Source: Actinomycetes bacterium
GTDB lineage: Bacteria; Actinomycetota; Actinomycetes; Streptosporangiales; Streptosporangiaceae
Direction of reading: 5' to 3'
Length of the DNA: 64,000 nucleotides
Assembly: GCA_021793235.1 (NCBI GenBank)
Contig: JAJYTD010000003.1
Location: forward strand, 124,001 to 188,000
In this document: in pieces, positions 1-7,440 of the stretch
Layout of the letters: every line of letters begins with the position of its first letter
Position numbering within the stretch: position 1 is the stretch's first letter
Program-made: the position numbers and the translations under genes
Notes under the pieces: generated by a model
Told to the model about the DNA's origin: nothing
Databases searched by the model: none
What the model saw: only the letters and a program-made list of their open reading frames with translations

Positions 1-918
1 GCCGCACGCGATGACCACGATCTTCTCGATGTCGCGCAACTCCGATGGGGTGAGGCGCATCTCATCCAGGCTCAGCGTGCCGTCGACCCCGACGCGGCCC
101 AGGAGTGTGTCGGCGACCGCCTGCGGCTGCTCGACGATCTCCTTGAGCATGAAGTAGTCGTAGCCGCCCTTCTCGGCGGCAGAGGCGTCCCAGTCGACGT
201 GGTACTCGCGGACATCAGCGGGGTTCCCGTCGTAGTCGGTGACGGTTACCGAGTCGCGGCGCAATTCCACGACCTGGTCCTGGCCGAGTTCGATGGCGTC
301 GCGCGTGTGCGCGATGAACGCGGCGACGTCGCTGGCGAGGAAGTTCTCCCCGGTGCCCCGGCCGACGACCAGTGGAGAGTTGCGCCGTGCCGCGACGACC
401 AGCTCCGGGTCGCCCACGAACATCGCGACCAGGGTGAAGGCACCCTCCAGGCGGCGGCAGACCGAGCGCATCGCGGCGGCGAGGTCGTCGTCACCGCGCT
501 CCTTCAGTTCTTCGCTGAGCAGATGGGCGGTGACCTCGGTGTCGGTCTCGGAGGTGAACTTGCAGCCGCGTTCCTCCAGTTCCGCACGGAGTGCCACGAA
601 GTTCTCGATGATGCCGTTGTGGATAACGGCAACCCGGTTGTCGTTGTCGACGTGGGGGTGGGCGTTCACGTCAGTGGGTGCGCCGTGCGTGGCCCAGCGG
701 GTGTGCCCGATCCCGATGCCGTCGGCCGTTCGCGGAACCTGCTCCAGCGCCTCCCGAAGGTTGGCGAGCTTTCCGGCGCGCTTCTCGGTCTCCAGCCGAC
801 CGTGGGAGAGGACGGCGATTCCCGCCGAGTCGTATCCCCGATACTCCAACCTTGTCAGGCCGTCCACAACGACCTCGAGCGCCGGTTGCGGCCCGACGTA
901 GCCAACGATTCCGCACAT
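1..918 (-). CDS. glmS: Glutamine-fructose-6-phosphate aminotransferase, N-terminal part
   Basis: Makes glucosamine-6-phosphate from fructose-6-phosphate and glutamine, the first step to UDP-GlcNAc for cell wall. The reading frame starts at ATG 918 with MCGIVGYVG, the signature of class II glutamine amidotransferases in which Cys2 becomes the N-terminal nucleophile. Further family motifs are HTRWATHG (about residue 72) and HNGIIEN (about residue 97). The frame is open to the window edge, giving 306 residues that cover the glutaminase domain and the start of the isomerase part (VVIACG at the edge). The gene is complete in 5' only; the rest lies outside. It is divergent from coaA, with about 300 bases between them that hold a possible DasR-type operator. 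Confidence 0.97.
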   Translation of the reverse strand, partial: MCGIVGYVGPQPALEVVVDGLTRLEYRGYDSAGIAVLSHGRLETEKRAGKLANLREALEQVPRTADGIGIGHTRWATHGAPTDVNAHPHVDNDNRVAVIHNGIIENFVALRAELEERGCKFTSETDTEVTAHLLSEELKERGDDDLAAAMRSVCRRLEGAFTLVAMFVGDPELVVAARRNSPLVVGRGTGENFLASDVAAFIAHTRDAIELGQDQVVELRRDSVTVTDYDGNPADVREYHVDWDASAAEKGGYDYFMLKEIVEQPQAVADTLLGRVGVDGTLSLDEMRLTPSELRDIEKIVVIACG

Positions 919-991
919 GGCGGCCAGCGTAGTCAATCACGCGGGTCCCGCCCACCGTCCAGATACCAGACCATTCGTTATTTTCGCAGGT

Positions 992-1007
992 GGCGGTATA
1001 GACCATT
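992..1007. promoter_or_regulatory. Possible DasR-type operator upstream of glmS
   Basis: The sequence GGCGGTATAGACCATT matches 12 of 16 positions of the DasR responsive element AGTGGTCTAGACCACT known from streptomycetes (consensus from memory). It lies about 75 bases upstream of the glmS start. A second right half-site (CAGACCATT, 967-975) sits closer to glmS. Control of glmS by GlcNAc availability would make sense, but this is inference from similarity only. The rest of the glmS-coaA gap (919-1218) shows no gene. Confidence 0.4.
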
Positions 1008-1218
1008 TGGTGGGTAGCGGGTAGACCGCGCACGTCAGAGGGCAGGGCGGAAGCACTACGTGAGTCTGCGCCCCCCGCGCGGATGTACCGAAAATTTATC
1101 TGGTCGGACATCTCCGGCAAGTCGGGGCCATTCTGTGCGGCTCCCCCCGTTTCGCCGCGCCGATCAAGGTGGGGGCGGTGCGCCGCTGCCGAGAGGGCCT
1201 CGTCTAGGGTGGGCAACC

Positions 1219-2166
1219 GTGGCTCAAGCGACGACGAAGAACAGCTTCTCATCGCCGTATGTGGAGCTTGACCGGCAAGCGTGGGCGGCACTGCGCGCCT
1301 CGACACCGCTGTCCCTGACTGAGGCCGAACTGGACGTCCTTCGCGGAACGACCGACCCCACGTCGTTGGATGATGTCCGCGACATCTACCTTCCGCTGTC
1401 TCGGCTGCTCAACCTGTACGTCAAGGCGACGCGGCAGCGGCACGGGGCGGTCCGCGCCTTTCTCGGCGAGGACGACCAGCCCGCCCCGTTCATCATCGGC
1501 GTCGCGGGAAGCGTCGCGGTCGGCAAGTCGACCACGGCCCGGCTGCTGCGCAGCCTGCTCGCCCAGTGGCCGGACCACCCCAACGTGGAGCTCGTCAGCA
1601 CCGACAACTTCCTGTACCCCAACGCGGTGCTGAAGGAGCGCGGGATAATGAACCGCAAGGGGTTCCCGGAGAGCTACGACCGGCGCGCGCTCGTGCGGTT
1701 CGTCTCGGAGATGAAGGCGGGTGCGGCGAAGATGGAGATCCCCATCTACTCGCACCTGGCCTATGACATCGTGCCCGGCGGCGTACAGACGGTGCACCGC
1801 CCCGACATCCTCATCGTCGAGGGGATCAACGTGCTCCAGCCGCCGCAGCCGGGGCGGCTGGCGGTGGCCGACTTCTTCGACTTCTCCATCTACGTCGACG
1901 CCAAGGTCGAACACATCCGGTCCTGGTATCTGGACCGGTTCCGCGAGCTGCGCCGTACGGCGTTCTCCGACCCGCGGTCCTACTTCCACGCGGTGGCCAC
2001 CACCGTCGACGAGGAGTCGGCCATGAGGTTCGCGATGGACACCTGGCGTACGGTCAACGAGGTCAACCTGCTGGAGAACATCCAGCCGACCCGGGGCCGG
2101 GCCACGCTCGTGCTGTACAAGGGCGAGGGCCACCGGGTCCGGCGGGTCCGGCTGCGTAAGACCTGA
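1219..2166 (+). CDS. coaA: Type I pantothenate kinase
   Basis: ATP-dependent phosphorylation of pantothenate, the committed step of coenzyme A synthesis; cytoplasmic. The P-loop [12 protein letters not shown] sits at residues 94-105, followed by [12 protein letters not shown] and [11 protein letters not shown], typical of bacterial type I PanK. The C-terminal [20 protein letters not shown] is also characteristic. I chose the GTG at 1219 ([10 protein letters not shown]) because it gives 315 residues, the usual family length; the frame is open further upstream to 1060, but that extension looks like untranslated sequence. Stand-alone gene, divergent from glmS. Confidence 0.95.
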   Translation: MAQATTKNSFSSPYVELDRQAWAALRASTPLSLTEAELDVLRGTTDPTSLDDVRDIYLPLSRLLNLYVKATRQRHGAVRAFLGEDDQPAPFIIGVAGSVAVGKSTTARLLRSLLAQWPDHPNVELVSTDNFLYPNAVLKERGIMNRKGFPESYDRRALVRFVSEMKAGAAKMEIPIYSHLAYDIVPGGVQTVHRPDILIVEGINVLQPPQPGRLAVADFFDFSIYVDAKVEHIRSWYLDRFRELRRTAFSDPRSYFHAVATTVDEESAMRFAMDTWRTVNEVNLLENIQPTRGRATLVLYKGEGHRVRRVRLRKT

Positions 2167-2201
2167 CCTGCGGCCGGGTGGAGCCGGTACCGAGGACAGG
2201 C

Positions 2202-2711
2202 TCAGGCGGTCTCGACCCGGCGCCGCTCCACGTGGCCGGCGGCCGTCAGGCAGGCGGCGAACGGCCCGCTCTCGGCGCACAGCCGGGCGAGGACGGGATC
2301 GAGGTGGTCGCGGTGCCAGATCCCGGGGCCGGACGCCCCTGAAGCAGCGGTGTCGGTGAGTTCGTCGTAGGCCAGGCGCAGCGCGTGCAGCCGGCCGACC
2401 GCCTCGTGGTGTTCCCACCACACGGGGCACCAGGTGGCGTTGTCGCCGACATAGACCGGAACCAGGAAGTCGTTCACCCATGCGACCAGCGCTGCGAGTT
2501 CTCCCTTGTAGGCGTCCCGGGACATGTTGAAGATGAAGGGCGTGGCCTTGCCGCTTTCGTCGGCCGGCTGTGGAGCCGTGGCTGCGAGGTCGGTGAGCTG
2601 TGTCTGCAACCGGATGACGTCCGCGCCGAGCTTGTGCATGGCGTTCTGCAGGTGTGCGACGCGCTTGACCAGTGCGTCGTCGGTCGCAATGCGGTCGTCT
2701 GTGGAGGTCAT
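2202..2711 (-). CDS. DUF4913 domain protein
   Basis: 169 residues, function unknown. Residues about 13-45 look like a short coiled coil (VKRVAHLQNAMHKLGADVIR). The middle and C-terminal part carries the DUF4913 pattern: a helix VAWVNDFLVPVY, then WCPVWWEHHEAVGRLHALRLAY and a late WHRDHLDPVLARLCAESGPFAAC. DUF4913 proteins are common in actinomycetes, often near integrative elements, plasmids or conjugation genes; no such neighbours are visible here. Start ATG 2711 was preferred over upstream in-frame starts because the domain begins soon after and the upstream peptide is low complexity. Transcribed towards coaA (convergent). Confidence 0.75.
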   Translation of the reverse strand: MTSTDDRIATDDALVKRVAHLQNAMHKLGADVIRLQTQLTDLAATAPQPADESGKATPFIFNMSRDAYKGELAALVAWVNDFLVPVYVGDNATWCPVWWEHHEAVGRLHALRLAYDELTDTAASGASGPGIWHRDHLDPVLARLCAESGPFAACLTAAGHVERRRVETA

Positions 2712-2865
2712 CGGAAAGTCCCGTGCTGCGGTCCGTGCCTGGATCGGTTCAGGCAAGTAAATCAGTGGCCGACGCGCACCGAGGAACACCGGTGCGCGCG
2801 GGAGCCCTCTTCCGACCGTATGCGACCTCCGGCAGGGAGGTGCAATGCCGGGCCGGGTACGCACT

Positions 2866-2890
2866 GTTCCTGACACTTCGTGTCAGGAAC
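2866..2890. promoter_or_regulatory. Perfect inverted repeat, probable operator
   Basis: GTTCCTGACAC, loop TTC, GTGTCAGGAAC: 11-bp perfect arms at 2866-2876 and 2880-2890, between the DUF4913 gene and the VOC gene. It is about 70 bases upstream of the VOC start and has no following T-run, so an operator for the VOC gene is more likely than a terminator. No regulator gene is adjacent. Confidence 0.5.
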
Positions 2891-2961
2891 GGTCGCCATC
2901 ATTCGGGGCGTTCGGGGCGCGTACGCGCTCTTTGCACACGACATCTGAAAGGCAGGGCCCC

Positions 2962-3339
2962 ATGCCCGCGACCGCGACACTGGCCATGGTCAACATCGAC
3001 TGCGGGGATCCCCGCGCGCTCGCCGCGTTCTACGCCGACATCCTCGGCTGGACGGTCCTGCACAGCCAGGACGAGTACGCCATGATCGGCGGAGAGGGAG
3101 CCTCCATCGGTTTCGGCCGAGTCAAGGGCCACCGCGCCCCGAGCTGGCCGGGAGAGGCCAACGACAAGCGTTTCCACCTCGACTTCTATGTCGACGACCT
3201 GGACCAGGCCGAGAAGTACTGCCGCGGTCGGGGCGCCACCACACCGGATTTCCAGCCGGGAGAGCACTGGCGGGTCCTCCTGGACCCCGACGGCCACCCG
3301 TTCTGCATCTGCCTCAGGCGGGACGGCGACGGTGAGTAG
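2962..3339 (+). CDS. VOC family (glyoxalase-like) protein
   Basis: A 125-residue single-chain vicinal oxygen chelate protein: an N-terminal strand (ATLAMVNIDCGDPRALAAFYADILGW) and a C-terminal module (HLDFYVDDLDQAEKYCRGRGA ... DPDGHPFCICLR) form the two beta-alpha-beta-beta-beta units. Such proteins are often antibiotic resistance, dioxygenase-like or unknown metabolic enzymes; the substrate cannot be told. ATG 2962 was chosen as it begins the fold directly; the open frame upstream to 2845 runs through the inverted repeat at 2866-2890 and is unlikely to be coding. Monocistronic. Confidence 0.8.
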   Translation: MPATATLAMVNIDCGDPRALAAFYADILGWTVLHSQDEYAMIGGEGASIGFGRVKGHRAPSWPGEANDKRFHLDFYVDDLDQAEKYCRGRGATTPDFQPGEHWRVLLDPDGHPFCICLRRDGDGE

Positions 3340-3411
3340 CCTCGGTCGCCGCCGGACGCGGTATTCCGGGCGTGCGCCGTGGGTAGATAAGGTCACCGCG
3401 GAGCAGGCTCC

Positions 3412-4110
3412 GTGGTGGCAGAATTGTGGAAACACCGTGACGGGATGGCGGATATGGCTACTCTGAGCGACGAAAACGATCCGACTACCGGAGGTAGTGA
3501 CGTGGGCGCTCTCCCCGTGGTGGAACCCGAGGCACCGCCGTCGCAGGGCGTGACCTGGCCGGTCCCGCCGCCCGAAGGCTACTCCGCCGAAGACCTCGAC
3601 CGGATTCCGGATCTCCCCCCGCACACCGAGCTCATCGACGGGAGCCTGGTCTTCGTGAGTCCGCAGAAGCTTTTCCACATGTTGGTGCTCCGCCTCTTTG
3701 AACGGCGTCTCGACGCAGTAGTGCCCGGCCACCTCCGAGTGCGTCGGGAGATGACCGTGGCGCTCGGCCGCAGACAGCGCCCCGAGCCGGACATCATGGC
3801 CATCCGGTCGGATGCCGAGACCGGCCCCGACCAGACCTCGTATCCGCCCGATGCGGTGGTCCTCGCTGTGGAAGTGGTGTCCCCTGATTCGGAGGAGCGC
3901 GACCGAAAGCGGAAGCCGCAGCTGTATGCGGAGGCGGGCATCGCCCACTTCTGGCGGATCGAGGAGGAGGCCAAGAAACCGGTCGTCTACGTCTACGAAC
4001 GTGACCCTGCCACGAAGGTCTATGTCCCGACCGGTATCCACCGCGACCGGCTGAAGCTCGGCGTCCCGTTCGACATCGACATCGACCTGACCGAGATCGA
4101 CCGGATGTGA
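3412..4110 (+). CDS. Uma2 family (DUF820) putative endonuclease
   Basis: 232 residues with the PD-(D/E)XK-like Uma2 fold: TELIDGSLVFVSP, RREMTVALGRRQRPEPDIM and VVLAVEVVSPDSEERDRKRK hold the acidic and basic residues of the nuclease-like core, followed by LYAEAGIAHFWRI. Uma2 proteins are abundant in actinomycetes and cyanobacteria; their role is not settled. The GTG at 3412 has GGAG about 8 bases upstream; ATGs at 3445 and 3454 are alternatives that would remove 11 or 14 residues from a non-conserved N terminus. No restriction, toxin or transposon partner is next to it. Confidence 0.8.
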   Translation: MVAELWKHRDGMADMATLSDENDPTTGGSDVGALPVVEPEAPPSQGVTWPVPPPEGYSAEDLDRIPDLPPHTELIDGSLVFVSPQKLFHMLVLRLFERRLDAVVPGHLRVRREMTVALGRRQRPEPDIMAIRSDAETGPDQTSYPPDAVVLAVEVVSPDSEERDRKRKPQLYAEAGIAHFWRIEEEAKKPVVYVYERDPATKVYVPTGIHRDRLKLGVPFDIDIDLTEIDRM

Positions 4111-4219
4111 CCCGCACCGCATCAGGCGGCGCTGCGCGGTGCTGCCCAAGCCGTCCGCCGCGGTCGGACCGGTCCGCTCCGGGGTAGGAGGCAGGGGATC
4201 GATCGGTACGGGAGGTCAC

Positions 4220-5800
4220 GTGCGGTACGCACACACAGTCGACACGGTGCGCAGCGCCGAGGGCGAACTCATGGCGCGCCTGCCCGACGGAGCCCTCATG
4301 CGCAGGGCCGCCACCGGGTTGGCCGCGGTGTGCGGCCGGATGCTGCCCGGCGTCTACGGTTCCCGCGTGGTACTGCTCGTCGGCAGCGGTGACAACGGGG
4401 GAGACGCGCTGTATGCGGGCACCTTTCTGGCCCGCAGAGGGGCGGCGGTGCGGGCGGTCCTCACCGGTTCGCGGGTGCACGAGGCCGGACTGGCCGCGCT
4501 CCGCGCCGCGGGCGGCCGCGCCGTCAGCGCGCCGAACACAGGGGGGCTCGCCGACTCCGATACCGCCGCGGAGATCGCGGCGGCCGACCTGATCATCGAC
4601 GGACTGGTCGGCATCGGTGGACGCGGTGGGCTGCGCGGCCCGCACGCGGCGATCGCGGCACTGGCCAACGCCGCCGGGGCCCCGGTCGTCGCCGTGGACC
4701 TGCCCAGCGGCATCGATGCCGACACCGGTGCCGTCGACGGACCGGCCGTGCGGGCCGACGTCACCGTCACGTTCGGCACGCACAAGCCGGGGCTGTTCGT
4801 CGACCCCGCCGCGGAGCGGGTCGGCGTCGTGGAATGCGTTGACATCGGCATCGGCCCCGAGCTTCCCGCAGCGCGGCTGGAGAGCCCGCAGGCGGCCGAC
4901 ATCGCGGCGCTGCTGCCGCGGCCCGGCGCGGAGTCCGACAAGTACCGCCGCGGTGTCCTGGGGATGGCGGCGGGGTCCGACCGCTACCGGGGAGCGGCCG
5001 TTCTTGCGGTGGGCGGCGCCCTGCGCAGCGGAGTGGGCATGGTCCGCTACGCCGGGCAGCGGGCGGCCGTGACCCAGGTGCTGGACCGATGGCCCGAGGT
5101 GGTCGCCTCTGCGCTGGACCCGGCCGACCCCATCACCACCCTTCCTGAACGTGTGGCCGCGTGGGTGATCGGTCCGGGGCGCGGCCTGTACCCGATGGCC
5201 GAACTGGAACTGGAGGCGGTTCTCGGTTCCGCCGTGCCGGTACTGGTCGACGCCGACGCCATCACCCTCGTGGGCAGGCGGCCGGAGCTCGTTCGCGAGC
5301 GGGCGGCGCCCACACTGCTCACCCCGCACGCGGGCGAACTCGCCCGGCTGCTCCCGGGCACCGAGCGCGGCGACATAGAGGCGCGCCGGCTGGAGCACGC
5401 ATCCCGCGCCGCTGAGGAGTACGGGTGCACAGTGCTGCTGAAGGGGTCCACGACCATCGTGGCCGAGCCCGGGCGTCCGGCCGCCGCCAACCCCACCGGA
5501 ACCCCCCTGCTGGCCACAGCGGGCAGCGGTGATGTCCTGGCCGGGCTCATCGGATCCCTGCTCGCCGGGGGGCTCGCCCCGCGCGAGGCGGCCGTGTGCG
5601 GCGCCTACGTGCACGGGCTCGCGGCGCGGCTGGCCCGAAACGGCGCCTCGATCTCGGCTTCGGACCTGCTCGACGCCCTTCCGGTGGCGTTCGGGAAGAT
5701 CTGCGGCGCGGCTGACGGAGATCCCGCCGAGGGCGCCGCTCAGCGCCGGAGTTCGCGGGCGCGCCGCAGACCGCGGGCCACGATGTCGACGATGAAGTAG
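4220..5800 (+). CDS. nnrE-nnrD: Bifunctional NAD(P)HX epimerase / dehydratase
   Basis: Repairs hydrated NAD(P)H: the N-terminal YjeF_N-type epimerase interconverts R- and S-NAD(P)HX and the C-terminal ribokinase-fold dehydratase restores NAD(P)H using ADP. Epimerase motifs: VGSGDNGGDALYAGTFLARRG, DGLVGIGGRGGLRGP, VAVDLPSGIDADTGA. Dehydratase motifs: DKYRRGVLGMAAGSDRYRGA, LLTPHAGELARLL, LLKGSTTIVAEP and ATAGSGDVLAGLIGSLLAGG. Start GTG 4220 has GGAGG four bases upstream, giving 526 residues. The last 20 codons (an Arg-rich tail) overlap the convergent NUDIX gene by 61 bases, so the tail is probably not conserved. Confidence 0.93.
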   Translation: MRYAHTVDTVRSAEGELMARLPDGALMRRAATGLAAVCGRMLPGVYGSRVVLLVGSGDNGGDALYAGTFLARRGAAVRAVLTGSRVHEAGLAALRAAGGRAVSAPNTGGLADSDTAAEIAAADLIIDGLVGIGGRGGLRGPHAAIAALANAAGAPVVAVDLPSGIDADTGAVDGPAVRADVTVTFGTHKPGLFVDPAAERVGVVECVDIGIGPELPAARLESPQAADIAALLPRPGAESDKYRRGVLGMAAGSDRYRGAAVLAVGGALRSGVGMVRYAGQRAAVTQVLDRWPEVVASALDPADPITTLPERVAAWVIGPGRGLYPMAELELEAVLGSAVPVLVDADAITLVGRRPELVRERAAPTLLTPHAGELARLLPGTERGDIEARRLEHASRAAEEYGCTVLLKGSTTIVAEPGRPAAANPTGTPLLATAGSGDVLAGLIGSLLAGGLAPREAAVCGAYVHGLAARLARNGASISASDLLDALPVAFGKICGAADGDPAEGAAQRRSSRARRRPRATMSTMK

Positions 5801-6234
5801 CCTTCCGGGTCCCGGTGGTCGTGGAGCAGGCCGATCCTGTCCTCGTCGACCCACATGAACTCGGTGTGCTTGCCCGCTTCCAGCCGCGGAGCGGCCAGAT
5901 CGCCGTCGACGCGCACCAGGTAGTCGACTTCGTGCCGCTCGATGCCGTCATCTGGAGTCCAGACCAGCCGGTACAGGTCGGCCAAGACGGCGGCGAGCCG
6001 CCACCCCGTCTCCTCGGCGATCTCTCGGTGAAGGGCCTCCAGCATGGTTTCACCGGGCTCGACGTGCCCGCTTACGACGTCCCAGCAGTGCGGGAAGATT
6101 CGCCGGTGCGGTGAGCGCCGCTGCGCGAAGGCGCGCCCGTGGGCGTCGATGACCACGGCACCCACGACCCACTGTCTGCCGTCGTCGGTCGCCGGGAACT
6201 CGACTCCCGGCGCGATCTCCACGTCCGCCGCCAT
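5740..6234 (-). CDS. NUDIX hydrolase
   Basis: 164 residues with a full Nudix box from about residue 56: GHVEPGETMLEALHREIAEE then TGW, matching GX5EX7REUXEEXGU. The N-terminal part (WVVGAVVIDAHGRAFAQRRSPHRRIFPHCWDVVSG) resembles the IDI/8-oxo-dGTPase-like NUDIX branch that cleaves nucleoside diphosphate-linked compounds. Substrate unknown. The gene is convergent with, and overlaps, the end of nnrE-nnrD; together with that nucleotide repair enzyme it may serve nucleotide pool cleaning, but this is only suggested by position. Confidence 0.9.
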   Translation of the reverse strand: MAADVEIAPGVEFPATDDGRQWVVGAVVIDAHGRAFAQRRSPHRRIFPHCWDVVSGHVEPGETMLEALHREIAEETGWRLAAVLADLYRLVWTPDDGIERHEVDYLVRVDGDLAAPRLEAGKHTEFMWVDEDRIGLLHDHRDPEGYFIVDIVARGLRRARELRR

Positions 6235-6319
6235 CAGCCCGCCTCCATCGCTGTGCGCTGCTTGCCCGGGGCGACGCTACCCTGCGCCGGCCTCGAGCAG
6301 TAGTGCACGGCAGGTGGGC

Positions 6320-7057
6320 CTACGGGGCGGGGCCGGTCACCACGCCGCGACGGAAATAGGAGCCGGACTGCGGGGCGGACGGGGCGTGAGGGGGCGTTGC
6401 GGGGCCGAAGGGTGGCACGCCCTGGTGGGCGCCGATACCGCCGGGGGAGGGCGCGGGGGTGAGGAGGGCCTGTGCGAGCCCGGCGTTCAGCAGGGCGGTG
6501 AAGCGCAGAACGAAGGGCAAAGTGGCGGCGGACAGAGCGCCTACCAGCACGTGGAAAAGGAAGGAGACCCCGAGGCCGTCGCTCAGCCCCAGTAGTTCGG
6601 GAAGGCTCGTGTTGCCGGGGGTCGCTTCGATGACCCACCCGTAGAGGGGGTAGGCCAGTCCGCCGAGGGCCACCGCCCACCAGGAGACGGCGATGGTGAA
6701 CGAAGCGGTCGCCAACGGGAGGCGCAGGATGCCGTATGCCAGGTCCATCCAGCTCTGACCGCAGGCCAAGGGGGTGGTCCCGGTGCGGAACCAGCCCGCG
6801 CCAACCGGCGGACGGCGGTAGCGCGGCGCTGAGATGGGGCGGCCGAGCACCTCGGAGAGGAGGTTCCGCTCGGCGGTGGCGAATCCCCGCGCGATGAGCA
6901 GCGCCAGCGCGAGGACGAACAACCCGAACACGGTGACCGCTGTGCCGAGCCCCGTGGCGAAGAGGGGCACCAGCAGGGAGAAGGACACGACCGCGGCCGG
7001 GAACCCGAGGATCAGATAGCGGGTGTCGGCGCCGATGCGCCGGGTGAGCTCCGACAT
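6320..7057 (-). CDS. Membrane sensor-domain protein (PF13796-like)
   Basis: 245 residues. After RYLILGFPAAVVSFSLLVPLFATG there are two membrane helices, then RGFATAERNLLSEVLGRPISAPRYR, a short loop, GQSWMDLAYGILRLPLATASF and two to three more helices, closing with FVLRFTALLNAGLAQALL. This pattern is the 'putative sensor' domain often fused to actinobacterial histidine kinases; here there is no kinase domain, only a Pro/Gly-rich tail. The start ATG 7057 (MSELTRR) was chosen because it directly precedes the domain; in-frame starts exist up to 7156. Divergent from the PrsW-like gene. Confidence 0.65.
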   Translation of the reverse strand: MSELTRRIGADTRYLILGFPAAVVSFSLLVPLFATGLGTAVTVFGLFVLALALLIARGFATAERNLLSEVLGRPISAPRYRRPPVGAGWFRTGTTPLACGQSWMDLAYGILRLPLATASFTIAVSWWAVALGGLAYPLYGWVIEATPGNTSLPELLGLSDGLGVSFLFHVLVGALSAATLPFVLRFTALLNAGLAQALLTPAPSPGGIGAHQGVPPFGPATPPHAPSAPQSGSYFRRGVVTGPAP

Positions 7058-7440
7058 GCTGGAAACGCTACGGAAGGCACGGGCCGCGGGCACTACTCCG
7101 CTCATGCCTTCCCACAGTGGTGCTGACACCACCCCGGAGTGGAGCGCGGCACCCAAGACCGGGCTGGAGCCGAGCCCTACCTTCAGCTTCGCGCCTGTCC
7201 GCCCTCCGCGGAGCGGCCCGGAGGCAGGGTCCGAGAGGTCTTCCTGGTGGCCCGCTTGGACCGGTCGCCGGTCGTGGCCGCAGAGATGGCTCCCTACCGG
7301 GCGGTCTCTGAATCGCTTGTCCGCGGGGCGGGCCGCCGCGATAACGTAGGCGATCCCTCGGGCATACTCGCCTCGGCGCGGGCGGAATGTGCTGTTTCGC
7401 GCTGGATCAAGCAGTAACCGGGCACGGCATAAGGGAGCTT

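Noticed and set aside
919-1218. glmS ribozyme riboswitch
   Set aside because: No recognisable ribozyme core; only a possible DasR-type site was seen, and the glmS ribozyme is known from Firmicutes-type bacteria.
3794-5854. A 686-codon open frame on the minus strand over the nnrE-nnrD gene
   Set aside because: Arg/Gly/Pro-rich translation typical of antisense high-GC frames; the plus strand has two well-defined enzyme domains.
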